DNA from: Cytidiella melzeri
Taxonomy: Eukaryota > Basidiomycota > Agaricomycetes > Polyporales > Irpicaceae
DNA: 64,000 nt
Direction of reading: 5' to 3'
Assembly: GCA_022592445.1 (NCBI GenBank)
Contig: JABYQR010000150.1
Span: 1 to 64,000 of the forward strand
A program made the translations under genes and the position numbers. Below the pieces are notes generated by a model. It made no database searches. It was not told the DNA's origin and was given only the letters and a program-made list of their open reading frames with translations. This document shows, piece after piece, positions 1-10,300 of this stretch (position 1 is its first letter; every line of letters starts with the position of its first letter).

Positions 1-202
1 AATTTTGCCCTGTCCTCAGGGCGCAGGCGTCGACTATGTGAAAAAAATTGTTAGCGCAAACGACTCTCAGTAAGTCATCATGGAATCGCCGCACGCAAAA
101 ACAGTAGTCTGAAAGATATGAAAGAGAAATATGCAAGACGAAGCAAAGAAAAATGGAAGCAATATAATATACAATTACAACTCATTGTCGAGTGCGTTGT
201 GT
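1..202 (-). mobile_element. 3' untranslated end of split Ty3/gypsy element
   Basis: No gene is seen here. On the minus strand this follows the end of the gypsy pol (stop at 203-205) and runs off the window. Position relative to pol means the polypurine tract and 3' LTR should begin at or just beyond base 1, so neither can be verified. The 40-aa-scale reading frames on the plus strand look like chance frames. Confidence 0.45.
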
Positions 203-3200
203 CTAGGCATCGAGTGCGTCCGCCGGCTCTTCTTCGTCCTCTGCCGCGTGTGCGTTGCTTAGCAGCTCGTCTTCATTGTCATCGCGTTGCGACTGCAACG
301 CCTCCATCTCCTTGAGCCGTTCTAAGGTGATCTCGGCAAAGCCGTCTGGCAAGGGAATTTCAGCGCGCGCGAGATATGAAATGACTCTAAAGGCTGCCAC
401 TGGCCAGTCCAACACCGCGCCGTCCAACTCGCAGAGAACGTAAGCTCCTCCTCGATTTCTGGCGACCACAATTAGCGGTCCGAGATACCGCGCGCGCATC
501 TTGCGGTTCAAAGCCTTCTCGATTGCAGTGTTGCAGAGTAGTACGAGCGATCCTCTCTTGAAGTCAAAGTCGCAGATGGTATGCACATGCTCGACCTTGA
601 ACCGCTGCGCTGCCTTAGTGCACGACTCCATGACCTTGTCCTGTAGCGCGACCAGATGCTCCCGACGCTTTTGTAGCGCGATTGCTCACCAACTGATAAG
701 GTCCTCAGTAGACAACACTGAGTCCGGCGCCGGCTGTAGGTAGGTTGCTTCTACAATGTCAAGCGGAATTATTGGATGCGTGCCGGTGACTGCAAAGTAA
801 GGGGAACAGCCCATCCGTTTGCGTGTTGTGATTTGCTCCGACCAGAACACCGATGCCGCGACCTGGGACCACCAACTTGCGTCCCCATCCGCCGCCTTAT
901 AGAGTGCCTGGCGAACATTGTAGTGAGCTCGCTCGACCTGTCCATTCACTCAAAAGTTGTAACCGCTGATTCGGATGTGATGAATATGGTAACGCTTGCC
1001 AAGGTATTCGATCGCGTTGACAAACGCGCCTCTGTTGTCCGAGACTATTTCCAACAGCGCGCCCCAGCGACAGAGAATGTTGGTGAAAATCCAATTGCCT
1101 ACTGTTTTCCCAGTCTCGGAGCAAAGAGCGCGGAACTCTGGCCAATGTGTGATTGAACAGCGCCCTTGTACCACATACTTGAAATCCCCAGACACTGGCA
1201 GGTGCATAGTGTCCATATATACTTTCGCAAAGAGCGGCGCCGGTTGTTGGACTGTCGGAGGAAGCAGAATCTGCCGCTTCTGTCGCGTCTGGCATATATG
1301 ACAAGTCCTGATGTACCACGCTATATCCGCTAAGTGAAACGGCCACCAAAAACGCTCTGACACCATCACGGCCGTCACAAAAACTCCTCGATGAGTGGCG
1401 CCGTTGTGGCAGTCGCGAAGTATCTTCATGCGCTCGGCTGGCCATACGACTAGCTTATGCGCTCCCGTGGCATCCCTTCGGAAGAGCCGTGCCCAGGAAC
1501 GCGCGAACCTTGGTAAGCAATTGACAAGGGCCCCAGTTGCGAATGGCTGCGACGCGATCCTCGCTGGGCTCCCGCCCGTGACGAGTGCAGCGATTCCCCA
1601 CAATGTTCGTCTCTGGAGCTATAATGAGCAATTTTAATGCAGAAAACGTACCGCCGCAGTATTTCATGCGCTGTACCACGCAGTTACAATTTTCGAAGTG
1701 CTCGTGCACAAAGACGCGAATGCCCGGGTTTTGAATAAGAACCGTCGGCCTGCCTTCGCAATCCGTACGCTTGTCTGCTGGTCCCTTGATGGATACATTG
1801 TTGATATACAGAATGGTGACGTCAGGAATCTCAGGCTGTAGAATATGCGTTACGTCTTCGTGGAAAATTGGCACCGAGTTCGTCCAGCCCATGGGTAACG
1901 TAGTCAGTTGCATCGCGCCGAAAGGCATTTGGAAGGTGGTCATGTCGTGCGACAATTCCGCGAGTGGTCGATTATCGTAACCCACGAACAGGTCCAGGAT
2001 TCCTCCGCAGGCGCGGCCACCAAAGCTTTCGGCAAGATGGTCTGGCATGGGCGTGACTCCCGAGTGCTGAATGGTGACGCAGTTTAGCGGTTCCAGAGAG
2101 TGTACAATGCAAAGCGCACCGGACTTCTTCGTGACCGGGAACCAGCGCGAGCGATAAGTGGTGTTTCAAGGTTTGTAGACCCCGGCCTTCATCTTCTCGT
2201 GTATGATCCTGCAGCATTTGTCATATATCCCAGGCGGTATTGGCTTGTTCCTTTTGACCCACAGGATGTGATTGATAACCAGGAATTTGACTGGCAGAAA
2301 GAAGTCCTCGCAAAACTTGCCTCGCTCGTCGTCGGACCACGCGAAAGTGTCGTTGTGTAGCATGTAGAAGTAGTGTAAAAGGTGACGCTCTTCTGGCCAA
2401 AGGAAGTCCCCGCTGTGGAGCTTGTCAACCTCGCGCATTTGTTCCTCAGTATAGCGTCCTCAAGGCACAAAGTTGGGGATGTTCGCATAGTCGATGACTG
2501 GCATAGTCGCGAGCAGGTCACTTTGGATAGCACGCACGATGCAAAACTTGCAAGGCAACGTAGCCTTGACGGGTTTCACTTTTAGGTGTACGGGTTTGTA
2601 CTTTTTCTTTGCACCTACAAACGCGTTGCGCATAGCAATAGATTTGACCCCCAGAGTATGCCAGGTGGTCGACGTGAGAGATGAGATGAGATCGAGAAAG
2701 GGAAGTTGGGCTAGCATATCTTGTAATTTTGTGTTTTCTGTTATATCAGTAGGTGCGGTCGAGAGAGAAGAGCCAAGAGTAGAGTATAAGTTAACCATAG
2801 TGTACACAGAGGCAAGGAAACAAGATTTGGGAGTTGTAGAAGGGGTATTATGGAGATCTCCTCAAGTGTTGCTCAAATCCTCGATTCTCAAAAATCCTTT
2901 TCGGGTAGGCAAAAACGAGCGGGACTGCGCGGTTGCGTCGGCACCGTGATAACCTTTTTCGTGTTTGGACAGTGCAGCGTAATTGTCTGGTCCTCGTTGT
3001 TGAAGTTGCGCACAACCGTGGACGCGATGACATCGAAGGGCCGTCCTAGAAGTATGTCATACGCGGTCTGGCGTATTACGTGGACCTGTAGGTAGAACAT
3101 CATGTCGCCTATGGTAAAGGGTACGTTGCACGCCAGGCCGAGCGACTTGTCAACTTTGCCGTTTGCACTTTGCATCTTGATGCGCACTGTAGGGTCATAA

Positions 3201-3563
3201 GTAAAACCCAAAGCGTGACACACTGCCTCCGACGCGGCAACAATCTGACAACCTGGATCCAATATGGCGTCAATCTCTTCGGTCCCTGCTACAAGCACGC
3301 GGACTGTCGTGAGCGCATGCGTCTCGCAAGCCGCCAAGAATGGTTCCGTGGTTTCGCCTGGCGGTAGAGCCCGAAGGTACGCCTCGTATGGATTGCCAAG
3401 TCATAGGATGTGTTTTGATTCAGCCCCATCAACGTAAGAGACCTCTGCTTGCGGTAGCACCACCTCGCCTTCCGCCTCAAAGAAGTTAGCCACGTTCAAC
3501 GGCCCCTGAGCTGGCGCGCGCTTCGGCGTGATGAGGTTGCGCATCCAACACCAGACCTTGTAC
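203..3563 (-). pseudogene. pol: Ty3/gypsy pol remnant (protease-RT-integrase)
   Basis: The minus strand reads protease (about 3337-2888), reverse transcriptase (about 2438-1455), integrase with an H-H-C-C zinc finger (TCHICQTRQ) and D..D..E core (about 1603-686), and an acidic tail ending at 203. It is dead. The protease active triad reads DPG instead of DSG/DTG. The RT motif normally YxDD reads YINN. Reading-frame breaks occur near 2170 and 1600. A TGA lies at 3403-3401, and another (GYNF-stop) precedes the integrase NGQVER motif near 949. The RNase H region is missing: the RT end (VRAFLGT) runs straight into the integrase finger region, so an internal deletion is likely. The 5' end at 3563 is not natural; it is the point where the KDZ element is inserted, and its frame continues the gag at 21544-23217. 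Confidence 0.88.
3560..3563. repeat. Left target-site duplication of KDZ element (GTAC)
   Basis: GTAC here and GTAC at 21544-21547 flank the KDZ element. Removing the element and one GTAC rejoins gypsy gag and pol in the same reading frame, which fixes the boundary to the base. Confidence 0.85.
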
Positions 3564-3613
3564 TGGTTTTATATATATATACTAGTAGACTAGAGGAAGG
3601 ATTGAAGAAAACC
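3564..3613 (+). repeat. Left terminal inverted repeat of KDZ element
   Basis: The end begins TGGTTTT followed by an AT run, then CTAGTAGACTAG (3582-3593) and ATTGAAGAAAA (3601-3611). It aligns base for base with the reverse complement of 21495-21543, with about 34 of 48 identical by eye. A further CTAGTAG lies at 3651-3657. Confidence 0.8.
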
Positions 3614-4015
3614 ATGGACCTAATAGTACAGCAGGCATTATTAAAAGCCTCTAGTAGCATTATATTCCTGTTTTCCTTCCGTATGGCAGCCGGTCCATAC
3701 CCACAATAGGTAGGTAGCCATCAAACCTGGGCGGCAATGGATCTATTTTCTCAAATACGCACCACATTCAAATTTTGACTACGGATAACCCTAATATATC
3801 CATTCTATAAGCTGATGTTACACTGTTATCCGCTACGAGAGCGAGAGGCGGGATGAGTACGGTGTGACCGCTCCCCGCGGAGCGCTTGTCCCTCATCTGC
3901 ACTCAGCGCTTATGCGCCGGGATTGCACACGAGCATCTTTTACCGCTCGTTCTGCCACTGCCACGTCGGCGCTGTCCCGCCTCGCATCCTTGCTGCTCTT
4001 GCCCTTGTTCTCCGG
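3614..4015. other. KDZ subterminal non-coding region
   Basis: No reading frame of substance is seen. It holds one more CTAGTAG (3651-3657), an AT-rich stretch, and then a GC-rich leader of the following gene. It probably contains transposase-binding sites and the promoter of the gene starting at 4016. Confidence 0.5.
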
Positions 4016-6171
4016 ATGGCGAAGCAGAAATCTTCAAAACCCCGTGGTCGCAAGAGCTGGGTCCCCAGCGGTAAAGCAGCATGGCTCGAGAGTTTCAAAA
4101 CCGACTGGGATGACGCTACAGCGAGTGGAAAGGCGACAAAATTCTACGACACGATGACCACAGCTTGGATACTTCGCTATGGCTACGATCTACCTCTCGA
4201 GCAGGATCCTCCTGAAGATGATATCATGGACGTGGCGCCAGTTGCTGGTGAAAAGGTTCCGGGAATGACTGGACTTTCGGAAGACGAGGCGGCAGCAAAG
4301 GTAGCATATTATGCAAAAGTTCGAACTGTAAGTCCACAGCTGCCACCTGTCTTGCCAATTCACATATCGTTATAGAAGTTGTGCATGTGGTATTACCACC
4401 GCTATCGCAAAGTTACAAATTCCGCGATGAAGGAGGAGGCAAACGTTTTGTTTCGCAAGATGACCAAGCAATCCGTTGATCAAGTGCGATGTGTGGCCGA
4501 TTACCACTTCTACCAGACCATACACTACGAGTCAAAGATGCGCGAAATGTTTGATCAGCAGTATGAAGAGGCTGTCGCGGCTGCGGTGAACAGTGACGAC
4601 AAACCATTGCGCCTCGCAATCCGGCAGAAGGTAGTCAAAGAATTCTGGGACAATGAGAGTCCTGAAGTGAAAGCACGTATCAGAGAGCTCGCGGAGGCCG
4701 GCTATCAGCAGCGGCTCAAGGAGTTCCAGGCCAATACTGATGCACCGGAGACGGCCTTGGATTTTGAACAGTACGTCTATACCGTCTACCATCAAGACCT
4801 GAGCTGATCCAGGCCAGATGTATCATCAATGCCGCACCATTTGTGAAAGCCATCGCTGAGGGACTGGCTGAGCGCACAGGCATGGTGGTTTCAATCCTGA
4901 TCGCTGGCCCAATCCCGTCTCAACAGGGCCGTATTGGTATGCGAAGGTGCGTATCCGTTTTATGGCCGCGTGCTTTACACTTACACCCATGCAGCTTTCA
5001 TTGCGGCGAGACGCCTCAGGCGTTTCCTTGACAGTGGCCTGAGTTTGACCCTGAGGGATTCAAATCCGTTGAGACCTCAATGGTCACCTTCGCATCTGCT
5101 GTTTACTCCGAGGACGAGCGTTGTCGTCGAGCTCTATCTCCCAGCACACCGTTGAGGGAACCTAGTCCATCTGCTGCCGCCAACGCTGAAGGCGAGCTAG
5201 ACAATCCGAGGCCGGTCCCATCAAGCGCTCCAGCCGTGCCTGGGGAACAAACCGGCACCTTCCAGCAGCCAGCGCCCTCGAGATCGACATCGCCTGCCGC
5301 TGACGTACCACCTGTTGAACCGCCGCCGCTTCTACGGAATTCTCCTCCCCCGTCGCCACCACCCGCAACACAGATTTTGGCCACAACACCAACACCACCC
5401 TCGACACAGGCTCCCGCCGTAACGCCGACAGAAACCATGCTGCCTGAACCATTGGGTGCATCTCGTACACCGCCAGTGTCTCAAGTGGCCCCACGGCTGC
5501 CAGCTTCCCCTTCCCGTGTAGGTGCAGATGCGAGCATCCATGCTTTGTCATCGCTGCCTTCTAACAGCGATGCACAGCCGCAGTCACCTATCGTTGCGCT
5601 CACAGGCTCGGACTGCCCCGACAAGCTGCAGAGCGCATACAAGCCAGTTGTAGAAGCCGTGTTCAACGCACCATGGACGGCGTGCGTGTCTCATTTCATT
5701 CGTCAGCAAGCAAAAGCCGGCTTCGACAACCCAAGGGGTAATATCTTGCCCGGCGATGGCCGCCCGGACGAGATCGCTGAGTGGTTCAAGCACGGCCGCC
5801 CTGCAGCTGGTCCTCGTATTCAAAGCCACTCCATGTTCTTGGAGAAGCTGTCCCAGTAGTGACAATCTATTCAGCCAGCCGTACGAGGCAGCGACAAGAG
5901 TGGTCGACCGGCCGGTACATCGCCGTCCCACTGGTCTAGTTTGATCAGGCCAGGTAAAAACGGCATATTCTTAATTCTTTGTGGTCTGTTGTGGGTGGGC
6001 AACACAATCTTCGAGCAAGGCCAGGACAGTATTCTTGCTGAGTGGTCTGCCCTCGTTGACGACGTGACGTGGGTCCTCGAACATGACACAGAAAGCGCGC
6101 CAATTCCCGGCACCAGTAAACGCCCACTCACCCAGCCTACCAGCTCGCCTCGCAAGCGTGCAAAGCGGTGA
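4016..6171 (+). pseudogene. Decayed KDZ cargo gene, uncharacterised mushroom-expanded family
   Basis: I recognise the layout of a large uncharacterised agaricomycete family, but no name or function. It has a basic start (MAKQKSSKPRGRKSW), a Trp/Tyr-rich region, an IAEGLAERTGM/IAGPIP segment, a WPEFDPEGF motif near 5035, a long Pro/Ser-rich linker (about 5110-5600) and a C-terminal PGKNGIFLILCGLLWVG...DDVTWVLE block near 5950-6080. Exons are about 4016-4327, 4376-4770, 4818-4946 and 4995-6171. In-frame stops break it: TGA at 5029-5031 (just before WPEFD, where CGA would fit), and TAG-TGA at 5857-5862, exactly where the family has two tryptophans (TGG TGG), so two G-to-A changes. The frame after the stops matches the frame before, so the gene was recently whole. 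It is the left-most KDZ cargo gene. Its start is the ATG at 4016, the first to give the basic N-terminus. Confidence 0.7.
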
Positions 6172-6402
6172 TTTCACGGCGCGTATCCTTCTCACATCTT
6201 CAACCTCATCGGGCACGTTCCCGCCGCCGCCGTTCTGCTCTGCCCGTGCTGTCGTTGTCTCTCTATTGTACTGCTCTCGTCGTTACATGTTCTGCTCGTT
6301 CCCTGCCGCGTACTCTCTTGTCGTTGTTTACTTTACAATCAATCTGCATTAACTCGAAAACACCGACATTGTGACCATTTATTCAAGATATACCACAAAA
6401 AA

Positions 6403-6915
6403 CTAAGACATCAGGCAGTTCTCCAAGTCCTCTACTGCGCGTTCCCTAGCCACTGTGAGATTGTTGCGGGTGACAGCAAGTCCGTTTGTCCGCGCATGTA
6501 CTGTTGCGATGGCGGCATCCAGGCGGCCGAGCTCAGCAGCAAATGAGGCTACTCGCTGTTGCCGAGCCTCCACTTCCTCTGGTTCTCCGCCCGGCATCTC
6601 CTGCTCCCAGAGAACACTCTGCTCCGCTGTCTCCAACTCATTGTCGGTAGAATTACGTTTGACAATAAGTTCGACTACATGCTCCTGCAGCGCGAGAAGC
6701 TCATCGTGAATACCAGCGATAGCAGCCTTGAGAGCGATAACCTTCGCCTTTAGACATTCCTCTTTAATAGCTACGTTCTCAGGCTCGCCTAATTCAAGAT
6801 CAATATGCGGTGCATACTGCGTCGGACTGATTGACTCACTGTCAGAGTGAACGCTCGACGCCGGTGATGTATAGGTTCGAATTGCAACACGTTCAACGTT
6901 GTGCGCAGCATCCAT
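6403..6915 (-). CDS. Coiled-coil protein, KDZ cargo, function unknown
   Basis: An uninterrupted 170-residue frame runs from ATG 6915 to TAG 6403. The first 45 residues are Ser/Thr-rich. The rest is Ala/Glu/Leu-rich with heptad-like spacing (KAKVIALKAAIAGI, ARQQRVASFAAELG, ARERAVEDLENCL), which predicts a long helical coiled coil. I see no enzyme motif. It converges with the decayed gene to its left. It is divergent from the two-domain gene at 12325, sharing with it a promoter that the copia insertion now splits. The lack of stops over 513 bases, in a region where neighbours are decayed, argues that it is real. It could mediate oligomerisation of an element-encoded complex; that is a guess from shape only. 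Confidence 0.6.
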   Translation of the reverse strand: MDAAHNVERVAIRTYTSPASSVHSDSESISPTQYAPHIDLELGEPENVAIKEECLKAKVIALKAAIAGIHDELLALQEHVVELIVKRNSTDNELETAEQSVLWEQEMPGGEPEEVEARQQRVASFAAELGRLDAAIATVHARTNGLAVTRNNLTVARERAVEDLENCLMS

Positions 6916-7094
6916 GATGGAGAAAGAGGAGTGAAGATCTTCAGTCGACGCGTACGCTAGCTGTTAAGTATCCAGCTATTGCCTCGCATTTGCCTCGCGG
7001 TGATCCGACACGCTCAAAAGCTACACGAATGTCAAAACAAACCAAACGCGTGATCTTCGTAATCAAACTCAGTATAACTCCGCTGAGTGATATC
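6916..7094. promoter_or_regulatory. Half of a divergent promoter, cut by copia insertion
   Basis: This stretch continues at 12228-12324 once the copia element is removed, giving about 275 bp between the divergent starts at 6915 (-) and 12325 (+). The right part holds a long CT-rich tract (CTTCTTTCTCTC, about 12280-12318), typical of fungal core promoters. No clear TATA box is seen. Confidence 0.5.
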
Positions 7095-7264
7095 TGTTTA
7101 ACTATTCTGTCTTCGTACTTAGCGCGCTTAGCGCCGTAGTTACCGTATATAAGACTTACTTTGATCAATGCACTGCTATCGCTTTTGATCCCCAACTCCC
7201 ACTGTGTGATCCATCTCAATCTTGCTCTCTCAACGCTTTCCTCTACTTGCATAGCCTTCTAACA
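7095..7264 (+). repeat. 5' LTR, copia copy 1
   Basis: 170 bp, begins TGTTTAACTATT and ends CCTTCTAACA. A TATATAAG promoter-like box lies at about 7145-7152. Confidence 0.93.
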
Positions 7265-7279
7265 GGTTATGAGCCCCGG
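7265..7279 (+). promoter_or_regulatory. Primer-binding site matching initiator tRNA-Met anticodon arm
   Basis: GGTTATGAGCCCCGG directly follows the LTR. Its complement contains GGGCTCATAACC, the anticodon stem-loop (CAT anticodon) of initiator methionine tRNA rather than a tRNA 3' end. This is the arrangement of Drosophila copia, which is primed by a 5' half of initiator tRNA-Met. The same site follows the 5' LTR of copy 2 at 29771. Confidence 0.8.
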
Positions 7280-7332
7280 ATAAGCTCTTTACCTCACTCA
7301 CATTACTCTCTGCACTCACTGCCCACCAGTTG

Positions 7333-10300
7333 ATGAGCTCTGATCCCACTGATCAGCCTCAACCTCGTCGTTCTACGCGCGAACGACACCAAACCGACTT
7401 TCTTCGAGGCACTATCCCTCGTACCACTTGCAGGAGACGTACCCCGGTCTTCACTCCTACTCCAACTCCTCCTCCTGCTCCTACTCCTCCTCATCCAATG
7501 TCTTCCGCTTCTTGCGCTGGTACCCCAGGTCCTGCACCTTCTGCTGCACCTTCTGACCATGCCACAAACGTCCCTACTACCTCTGCCGTCGCCGACCACC
7601 CATCCGCCCGCATCACGGCATCACGACGAGTCTCAGCACCCCCATCTGATCGTCGATGCACTCCATTCGACACTCTCCGTGACGACTTTGCCCGTCGTCA
7701 CACCACTAAACCATCGTTGGACGATAGCGACAATCCTATGGACGACGATGAGGCGCACGAAAGGCGAAGGGGCAAACTGCCCAGAGCTCATTGTGCGCTG
7801 TCCCCCTCGCCATCTGGCCCTACTGACTCCGCGCGAGCGGTGTCCTCCCTCCTTTCCATGCCTCCAAAGCACGACGTGGAGTATACTATGTCGCTTAGCG
7901 ATGTCCACAAAGCCTTTGCAGACGTTGGCAAACTTACAGGTCCTGATACCTGGCCGATGTGGAAATTCCGCGTTGATACTGCTGTGTCGACCATCGTCAA
8001 CTTCTACAGCTACAGGGGTGGTCTGACTATTCCTCAAGAGGTCCAACGGGCCGTCTTCAATGTCCTCGCGGGAAACATTGCAGACTCCATGATGGCGAAC
8101 TATCTCAATGAGACCGCGCCTCACAGACTGATGGAGAAACTCTCCGAACGTTTTGAACCAACTTCCACTATGTCGGACGCGAACAAAATCTTTCAACTCT
8201 TCTCCCTCCGCCGTCCTGTCCACGAAATGGACAAACTCCTTGATGATGCACACAACCTCTACTCAAAGATTTTGTCTAAGGGTATCGAATTCCCTCAGCA
8301 CATCTTCTACTCCGCCCTCGTCGGCATCATTCCCCCTGCCTATGCGCATACTCGTGCTAGCTACGAGGCTGGTGTGCGTTCCCGTACTCCTGCGGGCGAG
8401 AAGTACGACTATAACCCCATCTCTCTGAGCGTCGAGCTCCGCCGCGACTTCCATAGCTGGCAACTCGCTCATCCACTTGACTGCTCTCGGTCCAAGGGTT
8501 TGTCAACCCTTGTCCCTCGCGATAGGCCCGCTGGTGGTTCATCCGCCGTGTCGCCAGCAGTCGACAAACGTGTCGAACGTCCGGCGAAAGCCACTTCCTC
8601 CGCTCGTGCGGCCGCCGCTCCTTACTCTAAGGAGAAGTCCGTCCGTGACACTTCAAAGATGAAGTGTTACAACTGCAACGAGACAGGCCACACGACGCCT
8701 ACTTGCCCTTCGCCCTGGACAGAGAAGTCCAAGGAGGCGATGAAGAGGAAGGGTATCACCCGGAAGTCCGTTGCTGCTGGTGCCAAGGGCAAAGCTGCCA
8801 CTGCTGCCGCTGTTGTCACTACTCCCGCCGTCGCTGGTCCGTCGACCTCTACTCCTCGTCGCAACCAGAGCGCGTGGGTGTCGGCTCTCTCTGAGTCCGA
8901 CGTCACTATGCACGTGAGTACTTCACTTACTACTACTTTCCCTACTCTACTTCCGCTGTATGCGACTTTGTCAACAGACGAGTCGGTCCATATTCTTGAT
9001 ACTGGCGCGACTATTCACTGTACGCCGTATCGAGACTTACTTTTCAATGTCCACTCCGTACCAACTATTGTACTGACTGTTGCCAACTCAGAACAACTAG
9101 TTTTGAAACTCGCTGGTGACATGGTACTCGAGGTGGAACAGGAAAGTGGTAAGCTTACTGAACTCTTGCTAAAGAACGTATACTTCAACTCAACTCTACC
9201 TTTTACTTTAATCAGCGTTGGAAAACTGGACTCTGATTATTGTTTTACTTTTTATAACAATCTTTGTACTATATACGACTCAAACTCGACTTGTGTGGCT
9301 GTTGTTAGAAAATCAAACGATTTATACACGCTATCATCAACTCGAGTGACTTCTTTAGCAAGCGTGCATAGAACTGGCATTACTCTACTTGAACTACATA
9401 AAAAACTCGGTCATCTCAGTTACTTCATGATCAAGAAACTACTTCAGACTTCGTCAATTATTACTGATCATATAACTGACCATACTGAAACTCCGTGCGA
9501 GGATTGTTTACTTAACAATATCCATCGCAATACCGTACCTAAACTTTGTTCTTCATCGTTAGCTGAAGCTTTCGGAGATCACTTTCATATCAACATCTTT
9601 GGGCCTCTACCCACAGCGTCGATTACTGGTAAACACAAATACTGGTTGACTATCGTCGACAATGCTACTAGATGGTTAGTACTTGCACCACTAGTTACTA
9701 AACATGACGCCTATACTCAATGGGTCATTTTCTCTACTGAACTTTTGACGCAATATGGTATTCGTGTCAAGATACTTCAAGCCGATAATGACGGTGTCTT
9801 TACCAGTAAAGCTATGACTGCTTACTTAAAAACTCAAAGAACTATACTACGTCTTACTGTACACGATACTCCTCAGCAAAATGGTGTTTCTGAGCGTGTA
9901 CATCAAACTATTATGAACTTGATTCGAGTAAACCTGCATACTGCATCTTTACCAAATCGACTATGGTGGTACGCTGCATTATACGCGATGTATGTGTACA
10001 ATCGTTCTCCTCGTACTATACTTAACTACAAAACTCCTTACTTTAAGCGATATGGCACAGATGCTAACCTTGATGGACTTCAAGTCTTTGGTCAGCCATG
10101 CATCGTATACGACGAATATCGCACAAATAAACTAGCATCTAAGGGTAAAAGGGGAGTCTGGTTAGGCTCTGCTGAACACTCTAAAGGTCACTACGTTTAC
10201 TTTGGACAACGTGTCGGAGTTGAACGTAACTTGCAATTTGTTGACTCTACGATACAAATTGAAGGGGAGAAAGAACCAAATGTCGAAAAACTTACTACTG

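Noticed and set aside
3564..3581. AT microsatellite at the left KDZ end as an unrelated simple repeat
   Set aside because: It lies in exact register with an AT-rich right end inside the inverted repeat, so it is part of the terminus.
7633..8253. 206-codon minus-strand frame inside copia gag
   Set aside because: It overlaps a recognised gag domain on the plus strand. The equivalent region in copy 2 (30213-30509) breaks it, and it has no domain.
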